Source: Lachnospiraceae bacterium (GTDB lineage Bacteria > Bacillota > Clostridia > Lachnospirales > Lachnospiraceae). From it: a stretch of DNA of 62,117 nt. Made by a program: the position numbers and the translations under genes. The notes beneath the pieces are model-generated. The model was not told the origin of the DNA and made no database searches. It saw only the letters and a program-made list of their open reading frames with translations. The stretch is taken from assembly GCA_017614155.1 (NCBI GenBank), contig JAGACK010000016.1, forward strand, positions 1-62,117. The letters run 5' to 3'. Shown in pieces: positions 9,348-17,116 of the stretch. Positions within the stretch are counted from its first letter, which is position 1; every line of letters starts with the position of its first letter.

Positions 9348-9447
9348 TTCCGCTATCCGATATCGTTTTAGATGAAAATGGAGGAGTGTGATAAGCTATC
9401 GATAAATGTTCGTATAATATAAATTATGCGAACAAAGAGTAGCGGAA
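9348..9447 (+). other. Structured three-stem element after the toxin gene
   Basis: Three nested inverted repeats fill this gap. The outer arms are TTCCGCTA (9348-9355) and TAGCGGAA (9440-9447). A second pair is TATCG (9361-9365) with CGATA (9400-9404). A third is TGTTCGTATAAT (9407-9418) with ATTATGCGAACA (9423-9434) around an ATAA loop. The single imperfect pair of the third stem is T.G on plus-strand RNA but C.A on the other strand, which favours a plus-strand RNA. No T-run follows. It could be a small RNA, an mRNA 3' structure or a remnant of a mobile element. Confidence 0.45.
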
Positions 9448-9481
9448 AAAGCTGATAAACACGGGATTTTTAAAAAACACA

Positions 9482-9517
9482 AAAAAACGGCCAGATCTTT
9501 TCATCAGGCCGTTTTTT
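9482..9517 (-). terminator. Intrinsic terminator of the EAL gene
   Basis: The stem AAAAAACGGCC/GGCCGTTTTTT has a 14-base loop and is followed on the minus strand by a T-rich tail. The 5' arm covers codons just before the gene's stop (9504-9506 lies in the loop). The symmetric A/T flanks would also let it work for plus-strand transcripts. Confidence 0.8.
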
Positions 9518-11213
9518 CATATCTGTCATACCAGTCAAGGAATTCATCAAAGACGATCGGTTTGGAATAAAGATAACCCTGGAAAAATGAAACGGAAAAA
9601 TTCTCTCTGAGGTAATCACGCATTTCTTTTGTCTCGACACCTTCCACACAGACCTTCTTGCCAAGTTCTGTTGTACAGGTCGTGATCGCTCTCAAAAGAC
9701 ATTGCTTGGGAATATCATTTTCAATATTGATAACAAAACTCCTGTCTATCTTCACCTGGTCGACCGGAAGCTCTGTCAGAAGGCTCAGTGCCGAATAACC
9801 GGTCCCAAAATCGTCCAGAGCCGTCTGCATGCCGGATGATTTGAAAAATATCATATCGTTCCGAAGCAGATTCATGTCACGCAGCCTGCATCTTTCTGTA
9901 AGCTCCAGCTTCAGGTTTTCAGCCGGGAATTCTTCTTCTTTTATTATATTGTTGAGCGCAGTCTTGAAATCGGATCTTTGAAGCTGAGGATAAGCCAGAT
10001 TGACATTTACGACAAATTCCGGATTTCTTTCTATGAGCGCCTTGGTATCATGCATTGCAGTCTTTAATATCCAGTTACCGAGCTCGAAAAAGATCGGATC
10101 GCGCTCAAGCCACGGGATAAAATCATTCGGAGGAACTACTCCGTACTTTTTGCTTCTCCATCTAAGCAGGGCTTCCATTCCGCAGACTTTGTTTGTTTCG
10201 GCGCTGACTATAGGCTGATAGCAAAGGTAGAAGCCCTTGAGGCCGTCTGCTATGTCGTTCCTGATGGCGTTCAGTATTTCCAAACGCCTGTTTGTCTCAT
10301 TGAAAAGATCATTTTCAAATACCTGCAGCTCGGCAAGCTTTTCCTCTTTTGCAACAGAAAGCGCGTAAAGAGCGCTGTTATATATCGTATTGTAATCAGT
10401 GGAGAACTCGTTTGCCAGGATCGCGCCTCCGCAGACCTCGAGGGCGATGTGGATATTCTTGATATAGAGGCTTCTGTAGAGCTGGTCGCGGATATTGTTG
10501 AATACCTCAGTGATGTCTTTCAGATCGTAACGTTCAGCCTCAAAAAGGAGCGCAGTTTTCACACCCTCGCCTCTGAATACCAATGCGCCGTTCCCTTGCT
10601 TCAGTACGACTTCGGAGACCTCTTTTAATACCTGGTTGCCGAAACGGTATCCGTACATCCTGTTTATCTCGGCATAATTCAATATACCGATGAGCATCAG
10701 GTAATAAGGCCTGTTGTCATGAGTATATTTTTTGAGTATATCCGTGAGATTGTTCCGGTTAAACAGACCTGTCACGGGATCTATGGTCTCTGTTGCCTCG
10801 TGATTTATGATCGTAGCCGTAAAAAATACGGGAACATTGTTTGAGTCGGTGATCAGTTTTCCTTTGCAGGATATGGTCACATACTGTCCGTCCCTGTTTT
10901 TTACACGGTAGATGAGGTCATGTTCGAAATTATCTGCATGTGCGGGATCGATGTTGATACTGTCAAAAAAAGCCTTTTTGTGATTTTCTTCGATCCTTTC
11001 GCCCCAGATCTTTCCAAAATCGGGCATGATCACACCCGGCAGATCAAAATCATCAGCCAGAGCCTGGGATACCATGGTAAGACCCATCTGAAGATGAGTA
11101 ATCACAAAATAGATATTATCGGCACAATGAGAAAAAGTTTTAAAGATATCACAGAAATACTCGGAAAGCAGCTCCGATCTGAAAACTTCTTCATCCTTTT
11201 CGTATATGCTCAT
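9504..11213 (-). CDS. PAS/degenerate-GGDEF/EAL protein, probable c-di-GMP phosphodiesterase
   Basis: The 569-residue protein has a PAS-like segment (about 30-140), a GGDEF-type domain (about 140-300) and an EAL domain (about 310-560). The cyclase signature is lost: residues 213-218 read FRGEGV where GGDEF is expected, so this domain should not make c-di-GMP. The EAL domain keeps its metal and catalytic residues: E347 in GMEALLRW, N404 region, the ELTER acids near 438-440, D467-D468 in DDFGTGYSAL, K488, E524 in CVEGVET and Q545. The likely role is hydrolysis of c-di-GMP to pGpG, controlled by the PAS and GGDEF-like parts. There is no membrane segment. A GGAGGTG ribosome site (11221-11227) and a strong promoter precede it, so it is transcribed independently. 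Confidence 0.88.
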   Translation of the reverse strand: MSIYEKDEEVFRSELLSEYFCDIFKTFSHCADNIYFVITHLQMGLTMVSQALADDFDLPGVIMPDFGKIWGERIEENHKKAFFDSINIDPAHADNFEHDLIYRVKNRDGQYVTISCKGKLITDSNNVPVFFTATIINHEATETIDPVTGLFNRNNLTDILKKYTHDNRPYYLMLIGILNYAEINRMYGYRFGNQVLKEVSEVVLKQGNGALVFRGEGVKTALLFEAERYDLKDITEVFNNIRDQLYRSLYIKNIHIALEVCGGAILANEFSTDYNTIYNSALYALSVAKEEKLAELQVFENDLFNETNRRLEILNAIRNDIADGLKGFYLCYQPIVSAETNKVCGMEALLRWRSKKYGVVPPNDFIPWLERDPIFFELGNWILKTAMHDTKALIERNPEFVVNVNLAYPQLQRSDFKTALNNIIKEEEFPAENLKLELTERCRLRDMNLLRNDMIFFKSSGMQTALDDFGTGYSALSLLTELPVDQVKIDRSFVINIENDIPKQCLLRAITTCTTELGKKVCVEGVETKEMRDYLRENFSVSFFQGYLYSKPIVFDEFLDWYDRYEKTA

Positions 11214-11253
11214 TCAAACACACCTCCATGTTAAGCATACTCCCCTCCGAAAA

Positions 11254-11301
11254 GAACAAATACTTGTTCATATTATAGCATATTTCAGTGGAAAAATCCA
11301 A
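11254..11301 (-). promoter_or_regulatory. Promoter of the EAL gene with GAACAA-N4-TTGTTC dyad
   Basis: On the minus strand, a -35 TTGGAT (11296-11301), an 18-bp spacer and a -10 TATAAT (11272-11277) lie ahead of the gene. A perfect dyad GAACAA-ATAC-TTGTTC (11254-11269) covers the expected transcription start, suggesting an operator. The spacing does not fit the Gram-positive LexA box (GAAC-N4-GTTC). Confidence 0.65.
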
Positions 11302-11994
11302 TTAAAAATGCGTTCCTGAGGCCGAAAGAGGCATCATTTCATCGTTGTAGATCTCAAGTCTTTTTATCGATAACGAAACCGGGTCAAAATCACAGCCTCC
11401 GGCTTCGAAGAGATACTCCATTATGAGCGCAGGCTTGACACTGTTTGCGCTTGAAGCATTCAGCGTCATGAATATGAGATCATCCCGTTTTTCAAGAGCA
11501 TATACAAGATCCTTTAATTCCAGTTCACGGGAGGTCTTTTTGGTCGTCTTGGTGATCTTTACGCTGCTCTTTTCGTTGAAATCAGCGATCATTCTGCCAA
11601 GATCAAATGCGGGAGCATGGCCCTGTCTGAAACCTACAAGATAATCTGCGGCATAGACTGAAGCCATGGCATTTTTTGATTTTTCAGGAAGCTTCACACA
11701 GTCACTGATTTCAATACCATCGACAGTGCAGGAATTGAGCATGGCTACGATCTTTTCCGAAGACAGGCCTTCACACAGTTCATCCTTCAGTTCCAGATCA
11801 AAATATTCCCCGTCGCTTTCAACGCCCACGCCCAAAGCCTGGGCAAAAGACATCTTCTGATGAGGCGAAAAGCCTTCCGAATAGGCAACAGGAATACCGG
11901 CACGCCGGATGAGTTTTTGAAAAAATCTCATGGTATCCAGATGGCCTATAAATTTCACGGGGCCGGATTTTTTAAACCTGATCCTGACTTTCAT
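11302..11994 (-). CDS. TIGR03936-family protein (DUF2344), radical SAM partner
   Basis: This 230-residue protein matches the DUF2344/TIGR03936 family, recognised from the N-terminus (MKVRIRFKKSGPVKFIGHLD, then RRAGIPVAYSEGFSPHQKM and a GVGVES segment). The family is nearly always encoded beside or fused to the TIGR03960 radical SAM protein, as here. The two genes overlap by ATGA (11991-11994), implying coupled translation and a stoichiometric partner role. The biochemical function is not established. It is the last gene before the promoter of the downstream EAL gene; no terminator is visible after it. Confidence 0.85.
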   Translation of the reverse strand: MKVRIRFKKSGPVKFIGHLDTMRFFQKLIRRAGIPVAYSEGFSPHQKMSFAQALGVGVESDGEYFDLELKDELCEGLSSEKIVAMLNSCTVDGIEISDCVKLPEKSKNAMASVYAADYLVGFRQGHAPAFDLGRMIADFNEKSSVKITKTTKKTSRELELKDLVYALEKRDDLIFMTLNASSANSVKPALIMEYLFEAGGCDFDPVSLSIKRLEIYNDEMMPLSASGTHF

Positions 11995-13874
11995 GATCCG
12001 GCCTCCTCCCTTTTGTCAAAACAGACTCCGCCCCCAAAAGACATGGCGCCGCATCCGCTGCATTTTTCACGGCAGTTGGGCGTTTTGATGCCGCTTTTCG
12101 CATTCAGGTATTCCCTTTTTAGAAATTCCTTTGATACTCCGACATTTATGAAATCCCAGGGAAAGGCTTCGCTGAGGTCTCTTTCGCGAAGTGTGTAAAA
12201 ATCCATGGCTATGCCGTTCTTTTCAAAGGCCATGCACCACAGGTCATATCTGAAGCATTCAGACCAGCTGTCAAAACGGCAGCCGGACATATATGCATCA
12301 TATATGACCTTTGAGAGTCTTCTGTCTCCTCTTGCAAATACGCCTTCAAGCTCGCTTAAGTCACTTTCATGATACTGGTAGCGAAGGCTTTTGTGATTGA
12401 GTTCCTTTTCCATTGTCTCTTTCACAAGATGGGCTTTTCTGAGAAACTCTTCCTTCGGGTTCATGGGAGCCCATTGAAAAGGCGTGAAGGGCTTGGGAAT
12501 GAAAAATGATGTGGAAGTGTTCACATCTACTCTCTTTCCCTTCCTCTCCTCTTTCGGTACGGTATCAAAATAATTCATGGCGATATCATTTGCCAGATCG
12601 GGGATAGCTTTTACATCTTCGTCTGTTTCGCCGGGAAGGCCGAGCATGAAATACAGCTTGACCTTTGTCCAGCCGGCTCTGAAGGCAAGGCCGGATCCGG
12701 ACATGATATCTTCTGTCGTGATTCCCTTGTTTATGACATCGCGCATCCTCTGGCTTCCTGCCTCAGGCGCAAAGGTCAGAGATCCCTTTTTTGAATCGCT
12801 CACCCGTTCCATCATATCAAGGAAGAAATTGTCTATTCTCAGTGAAGGCAGGGAGATATTTATGAATTTTTCCCTGTATTCGTCAACGAGCCATCTGACT
12901 AGCTCGCTGATCCTTGAATAATCCGAGGTTGAAAGGGAACTTAAAGAGATCTCTTCGTGCCCCGTGCTTTCGATCATCGCTCGGGCATGGCTTTTAAGTA
13001 CCTCAAGGGATTTTTCGCGCACAGGCCTGTAGATCATGCCTGCCTGACAGAACCGGCAGCCTCTGATACATCCTCGCTGCACCTCGAGCACCACCCTGTC
13101 CTGAGTTATCTTTATAAAGGGAATGACAGGCTTTAAGGCGTATGGAGCATTGTCCAGGTCCATGCAGACATCCTTGGTGATGACTGAGGGAGCATTCTCG
13201 TTGAGGAGCCTCATCTCCTTAAAGGTATTGTCGCTGTTGTAAACAGGTTCATAGAAGGAAGGCACATAGAGCCCCGGAATATGGGCTGCTTCTTCCAGAA
13301 ACTCCTTCCGGCTTTTACTCTCATTTTTAATTTTGATATAAAGGTCAAAAAGGGAGTTGTAATCTGTCTCACCTTCGCCGAGGTAGATGATATCAAAGAA
13401 ATCGGCAATCGGCTCGCTGTTGTAGGTACAGGGGCCTCCGCCGATGACGATGGGGTCGTTTTCTGTCCTGTCTTTTGAATAAATGGGGATCTTTGAAAGA
13501 TCGAGAACCTGAAGTATATTTGAATAACACATCTCATACTGGATGGTTATTCCGAGAAAATCAAATGATCTGACAGGGTCCTGGGATTCGAGGGCAAACA
13601 GCGGGATGTCTTTTTCCCTCATGACTGCTTCCAGGTCAGTCCATGGCGAATAGACCCTTTCGCACCAGACATCATCACGGCTGTTGAACATGCTGTAAAG
13701 GATCTGTATGCCAAGATGAGACATACCGATCTCGTAGATGTCCGGAAAACACATGGCAAATCTTATCTTTACCCGATCCGGATCTTTCATGACAGAATTA
13801 AGTTCGTTTCCGATATACCGCTCCGGATGGGTCACCGACAGCAGGATCTCGTCACTTAAGGCAAGCTGTCTCAT
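11991..13874 (-). CDS. TIGR03960-family B12-binding radical SAM protein
   Basis: The 627-residue protein has an N-terminal B12-binding-like region (about 35-165, including MCFPDIYEIGMSHLG and the VIGGGPC segment). The radical SAM core follows, with a CxxxCxxC cluster at C269, C273 and C276 (RGCIRGCRFCQAG), which should bind a [4Fe-4S] cluster and S-adenosylmethionine. A second Cys group lies at the C-terminus (CREKCSGCG). Length and order fit the TIGR03960 family, which is conserved in clostridia. Its substrate is unknown; genomic links to ribosome and RNA genes have suggested an RNA or ribosomal target, but this is inference. It overlaps its TIGR03936 partner by four bases and lies nine bases downstream of the histidine genes. 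Confidence 0.87.
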   Translation of the reverse strand: MRQLALSDEILLSVTHPERYIGNELNSVMKDPDRVKIRFAMCFPDIYEIGMSHLGIQILYSMFNSRDDVWCERVYSPWTDLEAVMREKDIPLFALESQDPVRSFDFLGITIQYEMCYSNILQVLDLSKIPIYSKDRTENDPIVIGGGPCTYNSEPIADFFDIIYLGEGETDYNSLFDLYIKIKNESKSRKEFLEEAAHIPGLYVPSFYEPVYNSDNTFKEMRLLNENAPSVITKDVCMDLDNAPYALKPVIPFIKITQDRVVLEVQRGCIRGCRFCQAGMIYRPVREKSLEVLKSHARAMIESTGHEEISLSSLSTSDYSRISELVRWLVDEYREKFINISLPSLRIDNFFLDMMERVSDSKKGSLTFAPEAGSQRMRDVINKGITTEDIMSGSGLAFRAGWTKVKLYFMLGLPGETDEDVKAIPDLANDIAMNYFDTVPKEERKGKRVDVNTSTSFFIPKPFTPFQWAPMNPKEEFLRKAHLVKETMEKELNHKSLRYQYHESDLSELEGVFARGDRRLSKVIYDAYMSGCRFDSWSECFRYDLWCMAFEKNGIAMDFYTLRERDLSEAFPWDFINVGVSKEFLKREYLNAKSGIKTPNCREKCSGCGAMSFGGGVCFDKREEAGS

Positions 13875-13883
13875 AATAAAAAC

Positions 13884-15203
13884 CTATCTGTTCGAGATCT
13901 CTTTTGTTATTTCATCCCAGGTGACGCCTTTTTCAACCATGAGCACCATGGCATGATAGAGCCAGTCTGCCATCTCGTATTTGAGCTCCTCGGGATCGGG
14001 ATTTTTGGCGGCTATTATTATCTCCGTATTCTCCTCTCCCACCTTCTTTAATATCTTGTCGATGCCCTTGTCAAAGAGATAATTGGTGTAGGAGCCTTCC
14101 TTCGGATGATCCCTCCTGTCAAGGATGATGCTGTATTCGTGTTCAAAGACCTTTAGCAGGTTTGTCTCATCATATTCCTTCTTCATTATCTCATTAAAGA
14201 AGCATGAATACTCGCCTGTATGGCAGGCATTTCCGATCTGGAGGACCTTTGCGAGGATGGTATCATAATCGCAGTCGGCGTACAGGGCCTTCACATACTG
14301 GAAGTGTCCGCTGGTCTCCCCTTTTGTCCAAAGCTCCTGTCTGCTCCTTGAATAATAGGTCATTTTTCCGCACTCAAGGGTTTTATTAAATGCCTGTTCG
14401 TTCATGTAGGCAAGCATCAGGACTTCGCCTGTTTTGTATTCCTGGACGACTACCGGGACCATACCGTCGGAGTTCAGCTTCAGATCAGACCATTTAAGAG
14501 AACCTTCATAGGTGTTTACGGGTATGCCCAGTCCCTTGCACTGCCTCTTGAAGCTCATCAGATAGTCAGCGCTCCTGTCAAGTATACCGCCGGCTATGCC
14601 TGCGATATCATACTGACGCAGGATCGCGGCGCTTTCGTGAAGAGCCTTCTCCTTGAGAAGAAGGATCAGATCCACGGCTATGGCGTTATCCCTGCAGTTC
14701 TTATCGATCCAGTCAACACAGGAGGCAATATTGTTTTCATCTATGAGGATGACGGAGCCCAGGTAGTTCTTGATCTCAGACTCTGCTTCTTCAAGTTCGC
14801 TTACATCCCTTACGCAGGCAGCTATCTTGTCCTTGCCGAACCTCTTGCTGACTTCCTTTGTCAGTTCGATATTGTTCGTCTTTGAATAGTTCAGCGCCGC
14901 TTTGCTGCAGCCCGCATACAGGAGTTTTTTGATATCTTCAAAACGCTTGATGTTTCCTGCGCCGTACATGGGTATGTCGATATTGCGCCTGATCTCCTTG
15001 ATGAGGCTTAGGTTCTTTTCATGCCCTGCATCATTTGCGGAAAAGTCAAAGATCATTATGGCGTCCGCGCCGGAATTTGCGTATTCGCTGGCGATACCCA
15101 CGGGATCTTCGCTTATCTTCGTCTTGTCCTCCAGGCTTTTTACTGCCAGTCCGTTGTTCAGATATATACAGGGTATTATCTGTTTGTAATCATTGTGTTC
15201 CAT
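13884..15203 (-). CDS. hisI: HisF-like domain fused to HisI-HisE (HisIE)
   Basis: This 439-residue fusion has three parts. Residues about 1-225 form a HisF/HisA-type (beta-alpha)8 barrel. Residues about 240-340 are HisI, phosphoribosyl-AMP cyclohydrolase, with the Zn/Mg ligands D310-C311-D312-Y-D314, C327-H328-T-G and C334. Residues about 345-439 are HisE, phosphoribosyl-ATP pyrophosphatase, with GEENTE and the acidic helix EMADWLYH. HisI and HisE look active and catalyse steps 2 and 3 of histidine synthesis. The barrel looks inactive as cyclase: IIPCIY has Tyr14 where HisF has its catalytic Asp (IIPCLD), and the second Asp position aligns with Arg132 (AACVRD). An alternative is a shifted alignment using D133. 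A GGAGG site 11 bases upstream supports the start. Confidence 0.85.
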   Translation of the reverse strand: MEHNDYKQIIPCIYLNNGLAVKSLEDKTKISEDPVGIASEYANSGADAIMIFDFSANDAGHEKNLSLIKEIRRNIDIPMYGAGNIKRFEDIKKLLYAGCSKAALNYSKTNNIELTKEVSKRFGKDKIAACVRDVSELEEAESEIKNYLGSVILIDENNIASCVDWIDKNCRDNAIAVDLILLLKEKALHESAAILRQYDIAGIAGGILDRSADYLMSFKRQCKGLGIPVNTYEGSLKWSDLKLNSDGMVPVVVQEYKTGEVLMLAYMNEQAFNKTLECGKMTYYSRSRQELWTKGETSGHFQYVKALYADCDYDTILAKVLQIGNACHTGEYSCFFNEIMKKEYDETNLLKVFEHEYSIILDRRDHPKEGSYTNYLFDKGIDKILKKVGEENTEIIIAAKNPDPEELKYEMADWLYHAMVLMVEKGVTWDEITKEISNR

Positions 15204-15227
15204 GATAATAAAAACCTCCGTTGTTGA

Positions 15228-15815
15228 TCAAAGTTTTCCCTTTGTGGAAAGTACATCTCCCACCCTGGGATCTTTAGTCAGGGCCATGTCAAGTGACTTC
15301 GCAAATGCCTTGAAACAGGCCTCTGCTATGTGATGGCTGTTGTCGCCTGAAAACATCTTAAAATGCAGGTTCATGAGGCCGCTGTAGCTGACGGCATAGA
15401 AGAATTCCTTCAAAACATCCATTTCCATATCGGCGCATTTTGCCTGAGGGAATTCGATATCGCTTGAATAATAAGGGCGTCCGCAAAGATCGACGGCGCA
15501 TGCAACAAGTGTCTCATCCATTGGCAGCATGAAAAATCCGTATCGGGAAATGCCGGCTTTGTCTCCGGCTGCTTTTTTTATGGCATCACCCAGGGCAATG
15601 CCGCAGTCCTCCACGGTATGATGGCAGTCAACATTGAGATCGCCCTTGCAGGTCAGCTTCAGATCAAAGAAGCCGTGTTTTGCAAAGCCTTCGAGCATAT
15701 GATCAAAGAATCCGATACCGGTGTCGATCTCGCTTTTTCCGGTGCCGTCAAGCTCGATGGTTATCTTTATGTCGGTCTCCTTCGTTTTTCTTTCAACCTC
15801 TCCTGTTCTTCCCAT
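15228..15815 (-). CDS. hisB: Imidazoleglycerol-phosphate dehydratase
   Basis: The 195-residue protein is a monofunctional HisB, converting imidazole glycerol phosphate to imidazole acetol phosphate (step 6 or 7 of histidine synthesis, depending on counting). Visible family motifs are GIGFFDHMLEGFAKHG and the metal-binding DCHHTVEDCGIALGDA, and the second half carries the repeated pattern SGDNSHHIAEACFKAFAKS. The length is typical of the dehydratase without a phosphatase domain. A strong AAGGAGG site precedes ATG 15815. It sits between hisD (11 bases upstream) and the HisF-like/HisIE fusion in the histidine block. Confidence 0.95.
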   Translation of the reverse strand: MGRTGEVERKTKETDIKITIELDGTGKSEIDTGIGFFDHMLEGFAKHGFFDLKLTCKGDLNVDCHHTVEDCGIALGDAIKKAAGDKAGISRYGFFMLPMDETLVACAVDLCGRPYYSSDIEFPQAKCADMEMDVLKEFFYAVSYSGLMNLHFKMFSGDNSHHIAEACFKAFAKSLDMALTKDPRVGDVLSTKGKL

Positions 15816-15826
15816 GGTAAACCTCC

Positions 15827-17116
15827 TTATTCGAATCTCACGGCGATCGAGTTGGCGTGAGCTGTGAGCTGTTCAGCTTCAGCGAAGCGCTCGATCTTTG
15901 TATGCACCTTCTCAAGAGCTTCTTTTGAGTATGAGATAACGGATGACTTCTTTATGAAATCATCGACTGAAAGCGGTGAGAAGAAACGCGCGGTACCGTT
16001 GGTGGGCAGGACATGGTTGGGTCCCGCAAAATAGTCTCCAAGCGGTTCAGAGGAATACGGTCCGATAAAGATCGCTCCTGCATTGTGGATGCCTGTCATG
16101 TCATTCCAGGGATCCTTTGTCACGATTTCAAGATGCTCCGGCGCGATGAGATCTATTACCTCAAAGGCATCCTTTTTGTTTTCGGCGATAAGTATGAATC
16201 CGAACTGATCGAGAGATTTTTCGAGGATTTCCCTTCTCGAAAGCTTCGGAAGAAAAGCTTCGATCTCTTTTTCTACAGCATCGGCAATATCGGAGGATGT
16301 TGTCACAAGGATGGCGGATGCCATCTCGTCATGCTCTGCCTGGCTTAAAAGATCGGCTGCTACAAAGTGCGGATTTGAAGTCTCGTCGGCAAATACCATG
16401 ATCTCTGAAGGCCCTGCGACCGAATCGATGCTCACATGTCCGTATACGGCTTTTTTCGCAAGTGCAACAAAGATGTTTCCTGGGCCGACTATCTTGTCGA
16501 CTTTTTCAATGGTCTGCGTGCCGTAGGCAAAGGCTGCGATAGCCTGGGCGCCTCCTGTTTTGTAGATCTTTTTGATACCGGTAAGCCTTGCTGCGGCAAG
16601 GACATAAGGGCTTACTTTACCGTCCTTTCCCGCAGGAGTGCAGATCGATATTTCCTTTACTCCTGCAACAAGGGCCGGAGTGATATTCATGAGCAGTGTC
16701 GAAGGATACACGGCTTTCCCGCCGGGCACATAGACTCCGGCTTTTTCAAGCGGAGTGATCCTCTGTCCTAAAATGATACCGTCCTCTTCTGTTGCAAAGA
16801 AGCTTTGACGCACCTGTTTTTCGTGGTATTTCTTTATGTTCAGAAAGGAATCCTGCATCACATCTATGAGATCTGCGGGTATGGCAGCAACTCCTTCGTC
16901 GATCTCCTCTTCTGTCACGATGAAATTTGAGTGGTCAAGGATGCAGCCGTCAAACTTTTTTGCCAGGTCAAACAGCGCCTCATCGCCTCTTGCCTTCACA
17001 TCCTCGATGATGTCAAGGACGGTCTTTTCGTACGGACCATAGTCATTGGTGCTTCTTTTGAGGAGTACGGACAATATGTCTTTTTTGTTGCCTTCTTCTA
17101 TCTTTATCCTTTTCAT
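15827..17116 (-). CDS. hisD: Histidinol dehydrogenase
   Basis: The 429-residue protein is a full-length HisD, the Zn-dependent enzyme that oxidises L-histidinol to L-histidine with two NAD. Diagnostic segments include VPGGKAVYPSTLLMN, GGAQAIAAFAYGT, the KIVGPGNIFVA loop, DSVAGPSEIMV and the Zn-site region SQAEHDEMASAIL, with the C-terminal GPNHVLPTNGTARF. Its ATG abuts the stop codon of the hisZ-hisG fusion with no gap, so it is co-translated with the first enzyme of the pathway. Confidence 0.96.
   Translation of the reverse strand: MKRIKIEEGNKKDILSVLLKRSTNDYGPYEKTVLDIIEDVKARGDEALFDLAKKFDGCILDHSNFIVTEEEIDEGVAAIPADLIDVMQDSFLNIKKYHEKQVRQSFFATEEDGIILGQRITPLEKAGVYVPGGKAVYPSTLLMNITPALVAGVKEISICTPAGKDGKVSPYVLAAARLTGIKKIYKTGGAQAIAAFAYGTQTIEKVDKIVGPGNIFVALAKKAVYGHVSIDSVAGPSEIMVFADETSNPHFVAADLLSQAEHDEMASAILVTTSSDIADAVEKEIEAFLPKLSRREILEKSLDQFGFILIAENKKDAFEVIDLIAPEHLEIVTKDPWNDMTGIHNAGAIFIGPYSSEPLGDYFAGPNHVLPTNGTARFFSPLSVDDFIKKSSVISYSKEALEKVHTKIERFAEAEQLTAHANSIAVRFE

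Noticed and set aside
9504-11213. Diguanylate cyclase function
   Set aside because: The GGDEF signature is replaced (FRGEGV), and likewise GTDVF in the gene at 38207; only the EAL domains look catalytic.
11254-11269. LexA (SOS) box before the EAL gene
   Set aside because: Gram-positive LexA needs GAAC-N4-GTTC; here the GAAC and GTTC halves are eight bases apart.
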